From assembly GCF_900187565.1 (NCBI RefSeq), contig NZ_FYED01000006.1, positions 124,001-188,000 of the forward strand: a stretch of DNA of 64,000 nt. Reading direction: 5' to 3'. Positions within the stretch are counted from its first letter, which is position 1; the number at the start of each line of letters is the position of its first letter. The stretch is from Pseudomonas sp. Irchel 3A7 (GTDB lineage: Bacteria; Pseudomonadota; Gammaproteobacteria; Pseudomonadales; Pseudomonadaceae). Of the stretch, positions 54,615 to 63,175 are shown in pieces. The translations under genes were made by a program, and so were the position numbers. A model generated the notes under the pieces. That model ran no database searches, was not told where the DNA came from, and was given only the letters and a program-made list of their open reading frames with translations.

Positions 54615-56285
54615 TCAAATTCTTATCATCTCCCGCACCTTCGCCGTCAACAGGTCGAAGGTGAACGGCTTGGTGATCATCTGCATGCCTGAATCGAGGA
54701 AACCACCGCGCACGGCCGCGTGTTCGGCGTAACCGGTGATAAACAACACCTTGAGTTCAGGCCGGTGCTGCCGGCCGATTTCCGCCAGTTGCCGGCCATT
54801 CATCCCAGGAAGCCCGACATCGCTGATCATCAGATCGATACGTTGCCCGGAATCAAGGATCGGCATCGCGCTGTCCGCATCGCCGGCCTCGACAAAGGCA
54901 TAGCCCAGTTCGCTTAACACCGTGCTGACCAATACCCGCACCGCGGGATCGTCCTCGACGATCAACACCGTTTCACCGTTGCTGGCAAACAGCGGATGCG
55001 AGCTTTCAACCGGAAGGTCCCGTGGCACTTCACCCCCGAAACGCGGCAGGTACAGGCTCACTGTGGTGCCTTTACCCACTTCACTTTGAATGGCCACGTG
55101 TCCGCGCGACTGTTTGCTGAAGCCGTAGATCATCGATAACCCCAGCCCCGTGCCCTGACCGATGGGTTTGGTGGTGAAGAAGGGATCGAAGGCGCGGTTG
55201 ATGGTGCTTTGCGGCATGCCACAGCCGGTATCGGTCACACTGAGTACCACGTAATCGCCCGGATCAAGATTGCTGTGAGGTTGGGTGAATTGCGCGTCCA
55301 GATGCCGGTTCGAAGTCTTGACCACCAGGTTGCCGCCATCGGGCATGGCGTCCCGGGCGTTGATCACCAGATTGAGCAGGGCGCTTTCCAGTTGATTCGG
55401 GTCAGCCTCGGCCACCCACAGTTGCTCGCTCAGCTGCATGTCCAGGCGAATGCTTTCGTCGACACTGCGTTGCAACAACTCGCCCATGGACACCACCAGG
55501 TTATTCATCTGCACGGGTTTGGAATCCAGCGACTGCCGACGAGAAAACGCCAGCAGGCGATGGGTCAGGCCTGCCGCACGGTTGGCGGAGGTCACGCCGA
55601 GGTCGATCAGGCTGTCCAGATCCTCAAGGCGCCCCCGGGCCAGGCGCCGGCGCAGTAATTCCAGGCTGCCGATGATGCCGGTCAGCATGTTATTGAAGTC
55701 GTGGGCGATACCGCCGGTGAGTTGCCCGACCGCCTCCATTTTCTGCGACTGGCGCAGCACTTCTTCGTTATGACGCAACTGTGCGGTGCGCTCTTCAACC
55801 TGCTGCTCCAGGGTTTCCAGGGTGTTTTGCAATCGCAGTTCGCTTTGGCTCAAATCGACCAGCCGATCCCTGGCTTCGTACTGTCGTCGGCGGCCGCGCA
55901 AGGCGGTGGTCACCAGGCTGATCAAGGTGACCGGATGAAAAGGGCGCTCAAGGAACGTGACGTTGCCCAGTTGCGGGCCGAAACGCGAGGCCGGGTTCTG
56001 TTCCGGGCCACCATGGTGAGTCAGCAAGACGATCGGCAGATCGGACCAGGCAGGTTGCTGTTCGATCAGCCTGAGCAGCGGTTCAAGATCCTGGCCCAGC
56101 AAGGCTTCCGAGGACACCAGCAGCAAGCCTGCACCTTGCTCCAGTTCGTTGCAGAGCTCGCGCAGATCCCGGCTGATGACCCCGTCGAAACCCGCTTCAT
56201 TGAGCATCATCAGCGCAATCTGGCTGTCGCGACCCAGTGGCGCGAGAATGATCGCGCGCTCGGACGTCGCTTCCTGGAGCATCAC
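54615..56285 (-). CDS. Hybrid histidine kinase coupled to KaiC
   Basis: The product has 556 residues. The N-terminal 1-130 looks like a receiver without its Asp (strand LLLVSSEAL). A coiled coil follows, then HisKA with His195 (GGIAHDFNNMLTGI), HATPase (NARDAMPDGGN, GTGLGLSMIYGF) and a C-terminal receiver with Asp in MISDVGLPGMNG (about 432-552). There is no TM segment, so it is cytosolic. Its ATG overlaps the kaiC stop (ATGA), so the two are made together. Confidence 0.9.
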   Translation of the reverse strand: MMLQEATSERAIILAPLGRDSQIALMMLNEAGFDGVISRDLRELCNELEQGAGLLLVSSEALLGQDLEPLLRLIEQQPAWSDLPIVLLTHHGGPEQNPASRFGPQLGNVTFLERPFHPVTLISLVTTALRGRRRQYEARDRLVDLSQSELRLQNTLETLEQQVEERTAQLRHNEEVLRQSQKMEAVGQLTGGIAHDFNNMLTGIIGSLELLRRRLARGRLEDLDSLIDLGVTSANRAAGLTHRLLAFSRRQSLDSKPVQMNNLVVSMGELLQRSVDESIRLDMQLSEQLWVAEADPNQLESALLNLVINARDAMPDGGNLVVKTSNRHLDAQFTQPHSNLDPGDYVVLSVTDTGCGMPQSTINRAFDPFFTTKPIGQGTGLGLSMIYGFSKQSRGHVAIQSEVGKGTTVSLYLPRFGGEVPRDLPVESSHPLFASNGETVLIVEDDPAVRVLVSTVLSELGYAFVEAGDADSAMPILDSGQRIDLMISDVGLPGMNGRQLAEIGRQHRPELKVLFITGYAEHAAVRGGFLDSGMQMITKPFTFDLLTAKVREMIRI

Positions 56286-57799
56286 GGCTGTTCATCCCCG
56301 AGCAAGGGCATGCTCGCGCCATGGTAAGTCGGCACCCCACGCAGTACACCCTGGAAAGCTTCCAGCGGTTCACCGATGGTCATGCCTTTGACGCTGATCC
56401 GGTATTCACGGATGGTCGACTCATGGCTGCCGGTGCGCTTCTTGATGATAGAGATGGCCCGGCGCACCTTGCCCAGCGCTTCGAAGTAACGCAGCAGGAT
56501 GACCGTATCGGCCAGGTAGGTGATGTCCACCGGGGCCTGCATGTCGCCGACCAGACCGTGTTGAGCGACGGTCATGAACGTCGCCGCGCCTTTGCGGTTG
56601 AGGTACAGCAGCAACTCGTGCATGTGCAGCACCAAGGCGTTTTCTTCCGGCATCGCGGCCTGATAGCCATTGATGCTGTCGATCACCACCGTCTTGATGT
56701 CGCGCTCGTCGACGCAACGACGCACCCGATGGGAAAACTCGCCGGGGGACAGTTCGGCGGCATCCACTTGTTCGATCAGCAGATTGCCGGTGTCTTGCAG
56801 CGCCTGCAGGTCGATGCCCAATGGCTTCATGCGCTCGAACAACAAGCCCAGTTCTTCGTCGAAAATGAACAGCGCGGCTTTTTCGCCCCGGGCCACGGCA
56901 GCGGCGGCGAAGATCATCGAAATCAGGGATTTGCCGGTACCGGCCGGGCCGAGGATCAGGGTACTGGACCCGGTCTCGATGCCGCCGCCGAGCAAGGCGT
57001 CCATTTCCCGGATGCCGCTGGTCAACTGCTGACGCAGGTAGGCGCCGCGGTGTTCGGCCGCCACCAGCCGCGGGAACACGTGCACGCCATCACCCATGAT
57101 GGTGAAGTCATGAAAACCGCCGCGGTATTTCTGGCCCCGGTACTTCACCACCCGGATGCGTCGGCGTTCGGCGCCGTAATTGGGGGTCAGCTCCTCCAGG
57201 CGAATCACCCCATGGGCCACGCTGTGCACGGTTTTGTCGAGGGATTCGGTGGTCAGGTCGTCCAGCAGCAGGACGGTGGCGTCGTAGCGCACGAAGTAGT
57301 GCTTGATCGCGAGAATCTGTCGGCGATAGCGCAGGGAGCTCTGCGCCAGCAAGCGAATCTCGGACAGGCTGTCGAGGACCACGCGGGTGGGTTTGACCCG
57401 TTCGACCACTTCGAAGATCTGCCTGGTGGCTTCGCCCAACTCGAGGTCGGAGGAGTACAGCAGCGTCTGCTGATGCTCGGCATTGAGCAGGTTTTCCGGC
57501 GGCGTCAGTTCGAAAATGGACACGTTCTGGTCCAGTTCCCAACCATGGGAACGGGCACCCTGACGCAGTTCGCGTTCGGTTTCGGACAACGTGATGTAAA
57601 GCGAGCGCTCGCCAGCCTGGGCCCCGGCCAACAGAAAGTGCAGGGCGACAGTGGTCTTGCCGGTTCCGGGTTCGCCTTCCAGCAGGAACACGTGGCCACG
57701 GGACAGGCCACCATCAAGAATGTCATCCAGACCTTCGATCCCGGTGGCGGCTTTTACGCTGATCATTTCGTTGGCTGTAGACAAAGAATGCCCTCTCAT
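56282..57799 (-). CDS. kaiC: KaiC-like double RecA ATPase
   Basis: The product has 505 residues with two RecA-like halves: Walker A GEPGTGKT (42-49) and GPAGTGKS (284-291), and the CI and CII DSLSEIR / DSINGYQ motifs. The CII catalytic EE is present (315-316); CI reads ETE. The sites matching cyanobacterial Ser431/Thr432 appear to be Thr427/Tyr428, by eye. No kaiA or kaiB is nearby. KaiC homologues of Pseudomonas and Legionella have been linked to stress and daily rhythms; coupling here is to a hybrid kinase. Confidence 0.88.
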   Translation of the reverse strand: MRGHSLSTANEMISVKAATGIEGLDDILDGGLSRGHVFLLEGEPGTGKTTVALHFLLAGAQAGERSLYITLSETERELRQGARSHGWELDQNVSIFELTPPENLLNAEHQQTLLYSSDLELGEATRQIFEVVERVKPTRVVLDSLSEIRLLAQSSLRYRRQILAIKHYFVRYDATVLLLDDLTTESLDKTVHSVAHGVIRLEELTPNYGAERRRIRVVKYRGQKYRGGFHDFTIMGDGVHVFPRLVAAEHRGAYLRQQLTSGIREMDALLGGGIETGSSTLILGPAGTGKSLISMIFAAAAVARGEKAALFIFDEELGLLFERMKPLGIDLQALQDTGNLLIEQVDAAELSPGEFSHRVRRCVDERDIKTVVIDSINGYQAAMPEENALVLHMHELLLYLNRKGAATFMTVAQHGLVGDMQAPVDITYLADTVILLRYFEALGKVRRAISIIKKRTGSHESTIREYRISVKGMTIGEPLEAFQGVLRGVPTYHGASMPLLGDEQP

Positions 57800-57911
57800 G
57801 ACTAGGGGGAAGCGAGGCAGCAGGCGTCAGGTGCCTGAACGTGCTACCTGTTCACTTGACCTTTGGTCGCGACGAGCGTTCAACCTTTTGTACCGAGATG
57901 TGTTTACTGAC

Positions 57912-58009
57912 CTGTAGGAGCGAGCTTGCTCGCGAAAAACCTGAGGGCTTCGCGGAGAGTCAGGCATCCCGCGCCATCGTTGACCACCATCGCGAGCGAG
58001 CTCCTACAG
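57912..58009. repeat. REPIN, TAGGAGCGAGCTTGCTCGCGA subtype
   Basis: A REP doublet between the kaiC and TPR genes. Its distal part matches the first 70 bases of the window. Confidence 0.85.
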
Positions 58010-58012
58010 TCT

Positions 58013-59068
58013 TTAAAGCCCCTGTTGGAGAGCCGGATCGTCCGGATTTTGCTGTTCCAGTTGCGCCAGCAGTATCTGTACGTTCTGCAACTGTCCGCTT
58101 TCTTTCCAGTAATTGATCAACAATACCCGGGCCTTGCGATCGTTGGGGTGGCGCTGGACGATTTCCTGCAACTGCTTTTGCGCGGCCTCCAGCTCCTGCT
58201 CGCCGTGCAGTGTGGTCGCCAGGTCATAGCGGTAATCCTTGTTGTCCGGTTCAAGCTCGACGGCCTTGGACAGGCCGAGCAGGGCGAATTCGCTTTGACC
58301 GTGATGCAGCAACCACAGGCCCAGGGCGTGTTGCAGATAAGCCGAATCGGGTTGTGCTTTAAGCTGTTTGGCCAATAGCTGGCGGGCCGCGTCACTTTGG
58401 CCCTGCCTATCGAGTACTTCGATCTGCATCACCAGCGCCGGCAGGTTGTCGGGGGCAAGGCGCAAGGTGTGGTCGAGTTCCTGTTGTGCCTCTTTCAATT
58501 CGGCATTGTGCAAATACAGGCGAGCCAGCTGGTAGTGGGTGTCGGCGCTTTCCGGGGTGTTTTTGAGCACCTGCTGCCAGGCATCGATGGCCTGTTCCAG
58601 CGGCCCGAAGTACAAGCCAAGGTCATCCGGCGACAACCCCAGCAATGCGTTGACGGCAGCCAGCCGCACGCTTTGCTCGCTGTCATCGAGCAATGGCCCG
58701 AGCAACAGGCTGCGCTGGCCGCTGGGCACCAAGCCGCTGATGCTCTTGATCGCTGCGATACGAACCTCAGGCACTTCGTGTTGCAAGTCCGCATCCGCCA
58801 GCTTCAAGGCCACGGAGCTGGGGTAGTTGGGCAATTCGGCATGCAGCCAGACGCGCCGCTTGGGCGAAAGGTCCGGGCGGGCCAATTGCTGGTAAAGCAC
58901 CCGCGCAGCGCCGGGCTGGCCGGCGCGGGCCTGGGCCAGTGCTTCGCTGTAGCCGCGCTTGATCGCCTCAGGCACCACAGGGGTTGTACTGCGTAGGGAA
59001 AACCACGCAAGGCCGACGATGAGCAGGGCGCAGAGGCTGATGAGCAGGTAGCGGCGGGACTGGGGCAT
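58013..59068 (-). CDS. Membrane-anchored HEAT/TPR repeat protein
   Basis: I start it at ATG 59068 (351 residues). An N-terminal membrane segment (about 7-26) is followed by HEAT-like repeats (about 55-150; EVRIAAIKSISGLVP, SVRLAAVNALLGLS) and then TPR units (about 155-345; DTHYQLARLYLHNAELKEAQQEL, SAYLQHALGLWLLHHGQSEFAL). It resembles the C-terminal part of multihaem-cytochrome/TPR proteins but has no CXXCH. A periplasmic scaffold is likely. It is divergent from the efflux operon. Confidence 0.7.
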   Translation of the reverse strand: MPQSRRYLLISLCALLIVGLAWFSLRSTTPVVPEAIKRGYSEALAQARAGQPGAARVLYQQLARPDLSPKRRVWLHAELPNYPSSVALKLADADLQHEVPEVRIAAIKSISGLVPSGQRSLLLGPLLDDSEQSVRLAAVNALLGLSPDDLGLYFGPLEQAIDAWQQVLKNTPESADTHYQLARLYLHNAELKEAQQELDHTLRLAPDNLPALVMQIEVLDRQGQSDAARQLLAKQLKAQPDSAYLQHALGLWLLHHGQSEFALLGLSKAVELEPDNKDYRYDLATTLHGEQELEAAQKQLQEIVQRHPNDRKARVLLINYWKESGQLQNVQILLAQLEQQNPDDPALQQGL

Positions 59069-59282
59069 GCAGGAATCCGGGAGCTGGCAAGCTTTTGCAA
59101 AGTGAGCAGCTTCGGTCAGGAGGGGCTGTGAGTCAAACGTTGACGCCGCAGCCCCTGATCTGACGTCGGGTGAATTTGCCGGTGATTCACCGAGTTTGCC
59201 CGCCGATGTCGTCAACGCCAAAACCTGTCGAGGCATCCAGGTAGTGACTACGCTTGCTGGATAGCCGTCCACGAGCCTTCCC

Positions 59283-61418
59283 ATGCAACCGTTGCTTCAG
59301 TATTTCAAGGCAATCCTGCACCCAGGCCCCGGGGTGTTGCTGTTCGCCATGAGAACCATCACGGCCGGGCTGTTGACGCTGTACCTGGCTTTCATCTTCG
59401 ACCTCGAACAGCCCAAATGGTCGATCATGGCCGTGGTTATTGTCAGCCAGCCCCTGGCCGGCATGACCCTGGCCCGCAGTTTCGGTCAGGTCATCGGTAC
59501 CACGCTGGGCGCGATCGTGGCGGTGGTGATCATGGCGATATTCCCCCAGGCACCGGTGCCTTTCCTTATTACGTTGTCGCTGTGGTTGGCGCTGTGTACC
59601 GCCGGTGGCACCTTGTTGCGCTACACCAGTTCCCAGGCCTTTGTGCTCAGCGGCTACACGGCGGTGGTGGTAGGGCTGCTGGCGGTGCCCGATCCGGACG
59701 GCACCTTCCTGCTGGCCGTGACTCGGGTGACCGAAACGCTGCTGGCGGTGGCCTGCGTGTGTGTCGTCAGTTTGCTGACCGCGCGCCCGGAAGCCGTGGC
59801 CAAGGATTACTTCGCCAGGATCGATCAGGTGATCAAGCTGCTGGCGACCCATGCCGGCGCCGTCATTCGTACCGAGGAAAGCGAGGCCGACTTCCACCGT
59901 CGGCAAATGCAGTTGCTCGGGCAGATCAGCGCGCTGGAGGGGGTACGTCGGCATTTGTATTACGACGCCCCGCGGTTGCGCAGCGCCGACGATCTGGTGC
60001 AATTGCTCGGCAATCAACTGTTGTTGCTGACGGCGCGGCTCACCGCCTTGCGTCACCAGCGCGAGTTGTTGCTTGAACGCTGGGAAGGCGAGATCCCGGC
60101 TGAAATACAGCAATTGCTCAGCGAAGAGTTGGCCTTTCTCGATGAACTGGCCCGGCAAGGACGCGCCTTGCCTGATGAGCAGCGGCGCCGGTTTGCCGCC
60201 TTGCAGCAACGCTTCGATGCCCTGGCTTACCGCTCGGAGCAACTGATCGAGCCTCTGAAGGCCACATTACGCTCGCTGTCATGGTCATTGCGCTGGGAAC
60301 AGGCGCGGATGCTGCAACAGCTTGAAACCATCCTGGAACTGAGCGATGCGATCCAGAGTGGACGCAAGGCCAGCAGCATGTTTCGCGGCAAGGCGAACCC
60401 GTTGCACCTGGACTACACCCTGGCGGCAATGAACGCCATCCGTGCTTACTGCGCGCTGATGGTGGCGGGCCTGATCTGGATCGAAACCGGTTGGGACGGC
60501 GCGCGGGGCGGGATGATCGTGGCGGGGATCCTCTGCTCGTTGATGGCGACGTTTCCCCGGCCGCTGCTGGCAGCCCAGAGTTATGCCCGGGGCCTGGGGC
60601 TGGCACTGGTGGTGTCGGCGGTGCTCCAGTTTTCGCTGGTGCCGATGATCAGCAGTTTCGAACTGTTGGCCTTGTTGCTGGCGCCTTTGCTGTATGCCGT
60701 CGCGGTGGGCTTGTCCAGCCCGCCCACCACCGGCACCGGGATCGGTCTCGGGCTGTCGACCTTTCTGCTATTGGGTCCGCAGAACACCGGACTGGGGCAG
60801 AACACCGCGATCCAGTGGTTCGAATTTGCCGGTGCCTACACGTGCGCCGCCGCGCTGGCGTTGAGTGTGTATGCCTTGATCTTCCCCTTCAGGCCTGCGC
60901 TGCGCATTCGTCGATTGCATCAGGAAAACTGCGAGCAGGTCTATGCCTTGCAGAAAATCCCGGCCACTGATGAAAACCAGTTTGCCTTCGAGAGTCGCAT
61001 GGTCGACCGCCTGACCATGATGCTGGGGTTGTTGCCCGCCATCCAGGACAAACCATCGCGCGACCTGTTCGAAGTCAGTCTCGGCTGCCTGGCCCTGGGC
61101 ATCGCCCTGAACCAGCTCCGACAGCAGGGGCAGAACAATGTGCTGCTGAGTTCGCAAACCCAAACCCGGTTGTTCGACACCGTTCGGGATACCGGGCGGC
61201 TGATCGCCGGTCGCCCCGGCATTGAAGTCGATTACGTACTCGACAGCCTGCACGCCTTGGGCGATGAGCTGGATGCACTGCACTCCAGCGTCCATGAACA
61301 CTTATGGTCGGTGTTTCGCATGCGCGTGGCGTTGTTGATCGTGGTGTCCTTTCTGGAACGCCATCGTGGTCACTTTGAACCTGTCCCATCGCAAGGAGTA
61401 CCGGCGCTTGCCCATTGA
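59283..61418 (+). CDS. FUSC/AaeB-like efflux protein
   Basis: The product has 711 residues. Two sets of about six membrane segments (near 20-165 and 385-535) are separated by a helical cytoplasmic region, the FUSC/AaeB layout. The motif QPKWSIMAVVIVSQPLAGMTLARSFGQVIGT is typical. AaeB-like proteins export aromatic acids with an HlyD partner. The downstream DUF1656 and HlyD genes overlap or follow closely, as in that family. Confidence 0.88.
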   Translation: MQPLLQYFKAILHPGPGVLLFAMRTITAGLLTLYLAFIFDLEQPKWSIMAVVIVSQPLAGMTLARSFGQVIGTTLGAIVAVVIMAIFPQAPVPFLITLSLWLALCTAGGTLLRYTSSQAFVLSGYTAVVVGLLAVPDPDGTFLLAVTRVTETLLAVACVCVVSLLTARPEAVAKDYFARIDQVIKLLATHAGAVIRTEESEADFHRRQMQLLGQISALEGVRRHLYYDAPRLRSADDLVQLLGNQLLLLTARLTALRHQRELLLERWEGEIPAEIQQLLSEELAFLDELARQGRALPDEQRRRFAALQQRFDALAYRSEQLIEPLKATLRSLSWSLRWEQARMLQQLETILELSDAIQSGRKASSMFRGKANPLHLDYTLAAMNAIRAYCALMVAGLIWIETGWDGARGGMIVAGILCSLMATFPRPLLAAQSYARGLGLALVVSAVLQFSLVPMISSFELLALLLAPLLYAVAVGLSSPPTTGTGIGLGLSTFLLLGPQNTGLGQNTAIQWFEFAGAYTCAAALALSVYALIFPFRPALRIRRLHQENCEQVYALQKIPATDENQFAFESRMVDRLTMMLGLLPAIQDKPSRDLFEVSLGCLALGIALNQLRQQGQNNVLLSSQTQTRLFDTVRDTGRLIAGRPGIEVDYVLDSLHALGDELDALHSSVHEHLWSVFRMRVALLIVVSFLERHRGHFEPVPSQGVPALAH

Positions 61419-61608
61419 TCTTGAAATAGGCGGTGTCTACCTGCCGCCGATTGCCCAGGCGCTGCTGCTGGGCCTGCCGATTTTCCTGCTGCTGGACTGG
61501 ATCCTGCGGCGCCTGGGCGTGCTGCAATTCGTCTGGCATGAAGCCTTGTTCGAAGGCGCGTTGTACGCCTGCGTGTGCGCGACGTTGATTCTGGTGATGG
61601 GAGCCTGA
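61408..61608 (+). CDS. DUF1656 (AaeX-like) small membrane protein
   Basis: The product has 66 residues starting at a TTG (61408) with AAGGAG nine bases upstream, inside the end of the FUSC gene. It has two membrane segments and the DUF1656 opening IDLEIGGVYLPPI. It is a constant partner of FUSC and HlyD genes; its role is unknown. The stop is four bases before the HlyD gene. Confidence 0.85.
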   Translation: MPIDLEIGGVYLPPIAQALLLGLPIFLLLDWILRRLGVLQFVWHEALFEGALYACVCATLILVMGA

Positions 61609-61612
61609 TGCC

Positions 61613-62578
61613 TTGAAGAAGATCCTTGCTCAACTCACGACCCTGGCGGTGGTGGTGCTGGCTTTTGTGCTCGGATGGTTCGCCTGGGAGCACTACACCC
61701 GTGCCCCCTGGACCCGGGATGCACGGGTGCGTGCCGATGTGGTGACCTTGTCTGCCGACGTCGCCGGACGCATCGTCAACCTCGGCGTGCACGACAACCA
61801 GCATGTGGAGAAGGGCCAGTTGCTGCTGGAAATCGATCCTTCGCGCTACGCCCTGGCGGTGGACCATGCCAAGCGATCGGTGGAAGTGGCCAAAGCTTCG
61901 CTTGGGCAATCCGAAGCGGCCATTGTCGCCAGCCAGGCGCTGCTGCGTCAGCGTCAAAGCGAAGAGCGCCGCCGGCGAACCCTCAAGGAACGTTCGGCGA
62001 TTTCTGGCGAAGAATGGGAGAAATCCAGCACCGAGGTGTCGGTGGCCCAGGCTGATTTGCTGCGCAACCAGGCCAACCTGGGATTTGCCCAGGCCAACGT
62101 GCAACTGGCTATTGCCGCGTTGGCCGAGGCTGAGCACGACCTTGAACGCACCCGGGTCGAATCGCCGGTTAGCGGGTATGTGACCAATCTGCTGACCCGT
62201 CAGGGCGACTACGCGACAGCGGGTGGTCCATTGGTGGCGCTGGTGGACAGCGACTCGTTTTATGTCAGTGGCTATTTCGAAGAAACCAAACTGCCGCGAA
62301 TCGTAGAGGGTGACCGGGTCGACATCGAATTGATGAGTGGCGAACGTTTCGGCGGCACCGTGCAAAGCATCGCCTTCGCCATCGCCGACCGGGAAAACCT
62401 GCCGGGTGGGCGTTTACTGGCCAATATCAACCCCAGTTACACCTGGGTGAAACTGGCACAGCGTGTGCCGGTGCGGATCAAGATCGATGCGGACTATGCC
62501 GGCAAAGACAAACTGCGTGCCGGTACAACCGCCACGGTGACCGTCCAGGAAAACCGTAATATCCAGGATCGCCAATGA
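61613..62578 (+). CDS. HlyD/AaeA-like membrane fusion protein
   Basis: The product has 321 residues starting at TTG 61613 behind GGGAG. It has an N-terminal membrane anchor (about 5-25), a barrel-sandwich lipoyl half (APWTRDARVRADVVTLSADVAG and VESPVSGYV), a helical hairpin between them, and a C-terminal beta-barrel. It would link the FUSC pump to an outer-membrane channel. The OM efflux gene at 63176 is nearby but on the other strand. Confidence 0.88.
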   Translation: MKKILAQLTTLAVVVLAFVLGWFAWEHYTRAPWTRDARVRADVVTLSADVAGRIVNLGVHDNQHVEKGQLLLEIDPSRYALAVDHAKRSVEVAKASLGQSEAAIVASQALLRQRQSEERRRRTLKERSAISGEEWEKSSTEVSVAQADLLRNQANLGFAQANVQLAIAALAEAEHDLERTRVESPVSGYVTNLLTRQGDYATAGGPLVALVDSDSFYVSGYFEETKLPRIVEGDRVDIELMSGERFGGTVQSIAFAIADRENLPGGRLLANINPSYTWVKLAQRVPVRIKIDADYAGKDKLRAGTTATVTVQENRNIQDRQ

Positions 62579-62579
62579 T

Positions 62580-63077
62580 CCCTGTGGGAGCGAGCCTGCT
62601 CGCGAAAGCGGTGGGTCAAGCGCCAGCGATGCAGGATGTGCCGGCGTCTTCGCGAGCAGGGTCGCTCCCACACTGGTTGTGTGTCGAGCCCACAATCAAC
62701 TTCAACAACAGTCCCCTGTGGGAGCGAGCCTGCTCGCGAAAGCGGTGTGTCGGCCGCCAGCGATGCAGGATGTGCCGGCGTCTTCGCGAGCAGGCTCGCT
62801 CTCACACTGGTTGTGTGTCGAGCCCGCAATCAACTTCAACAACAGTCCCCTGTGGGAGCGAGCCTGCTCGCGAAAGCGGTGGGTCAATCGCCAGCGATGC
62901 AGGATGTGCCGGCGTCTTCGCAAGCGGGCTCGCTCCCACACTGGTTGTGTGTCGAGCCCACAATCAACTTCAACAACAGTTCCCTGTGGGAGCGAGCCTG
63001 CTCGCGAAAGCGGTGGGTCAAGCGCCAGCGATGCAGGATGTGCCGGCGTCTTCGCGAGCAGGCTCGCTCTCACAGGG
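62580..63077. repeat. Tandem array of 134-bp REPIN units
   Basis: Units start at 62580, 62714, 62848 and 62982, an exact 134-base period, with a final unit of about 96 bases. Each unit has an outward REP doublet around gatgcaggatgtgccggcgt and a linker (ctggttgtgtgtcgagccc, caatcaacttcaacaacagt). Copies differ by only a few bases. A single related REPIN is at 54500. Confidence 0.95.
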
Positions 63078-63092
63078 ATTTACATTGCTTTC

Positions 63093-63128
63093 AAAAAAAA
63101 GCCCCGCGACCGGAATGGGGCGCGGGGC
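63093..63128 (-). terminator. Terminator of the OM efflux gene
   Basis: The stem gccccgcg / cgcggggc with eight U on the minus strand lies about 48 bases after the gene stop. Confidence 0.88.
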
Positions 63129-63175
63129 AAAGAATTGGTTGGTTGCGGCCAACCAAAGGAGCTCTGTAAAAACGA

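Noticed and set aside
56282-57799. Complete circadian oscillator
   Set aside because: Only KaiC is present; kaiA and kaiB are missing from the window and the phosphosites differ.
62580-63077. CRISPR array
   Set aside because: The period is 134 bases and the regions between REP copies are also repeated, not unique spacers; there are no cas genes.
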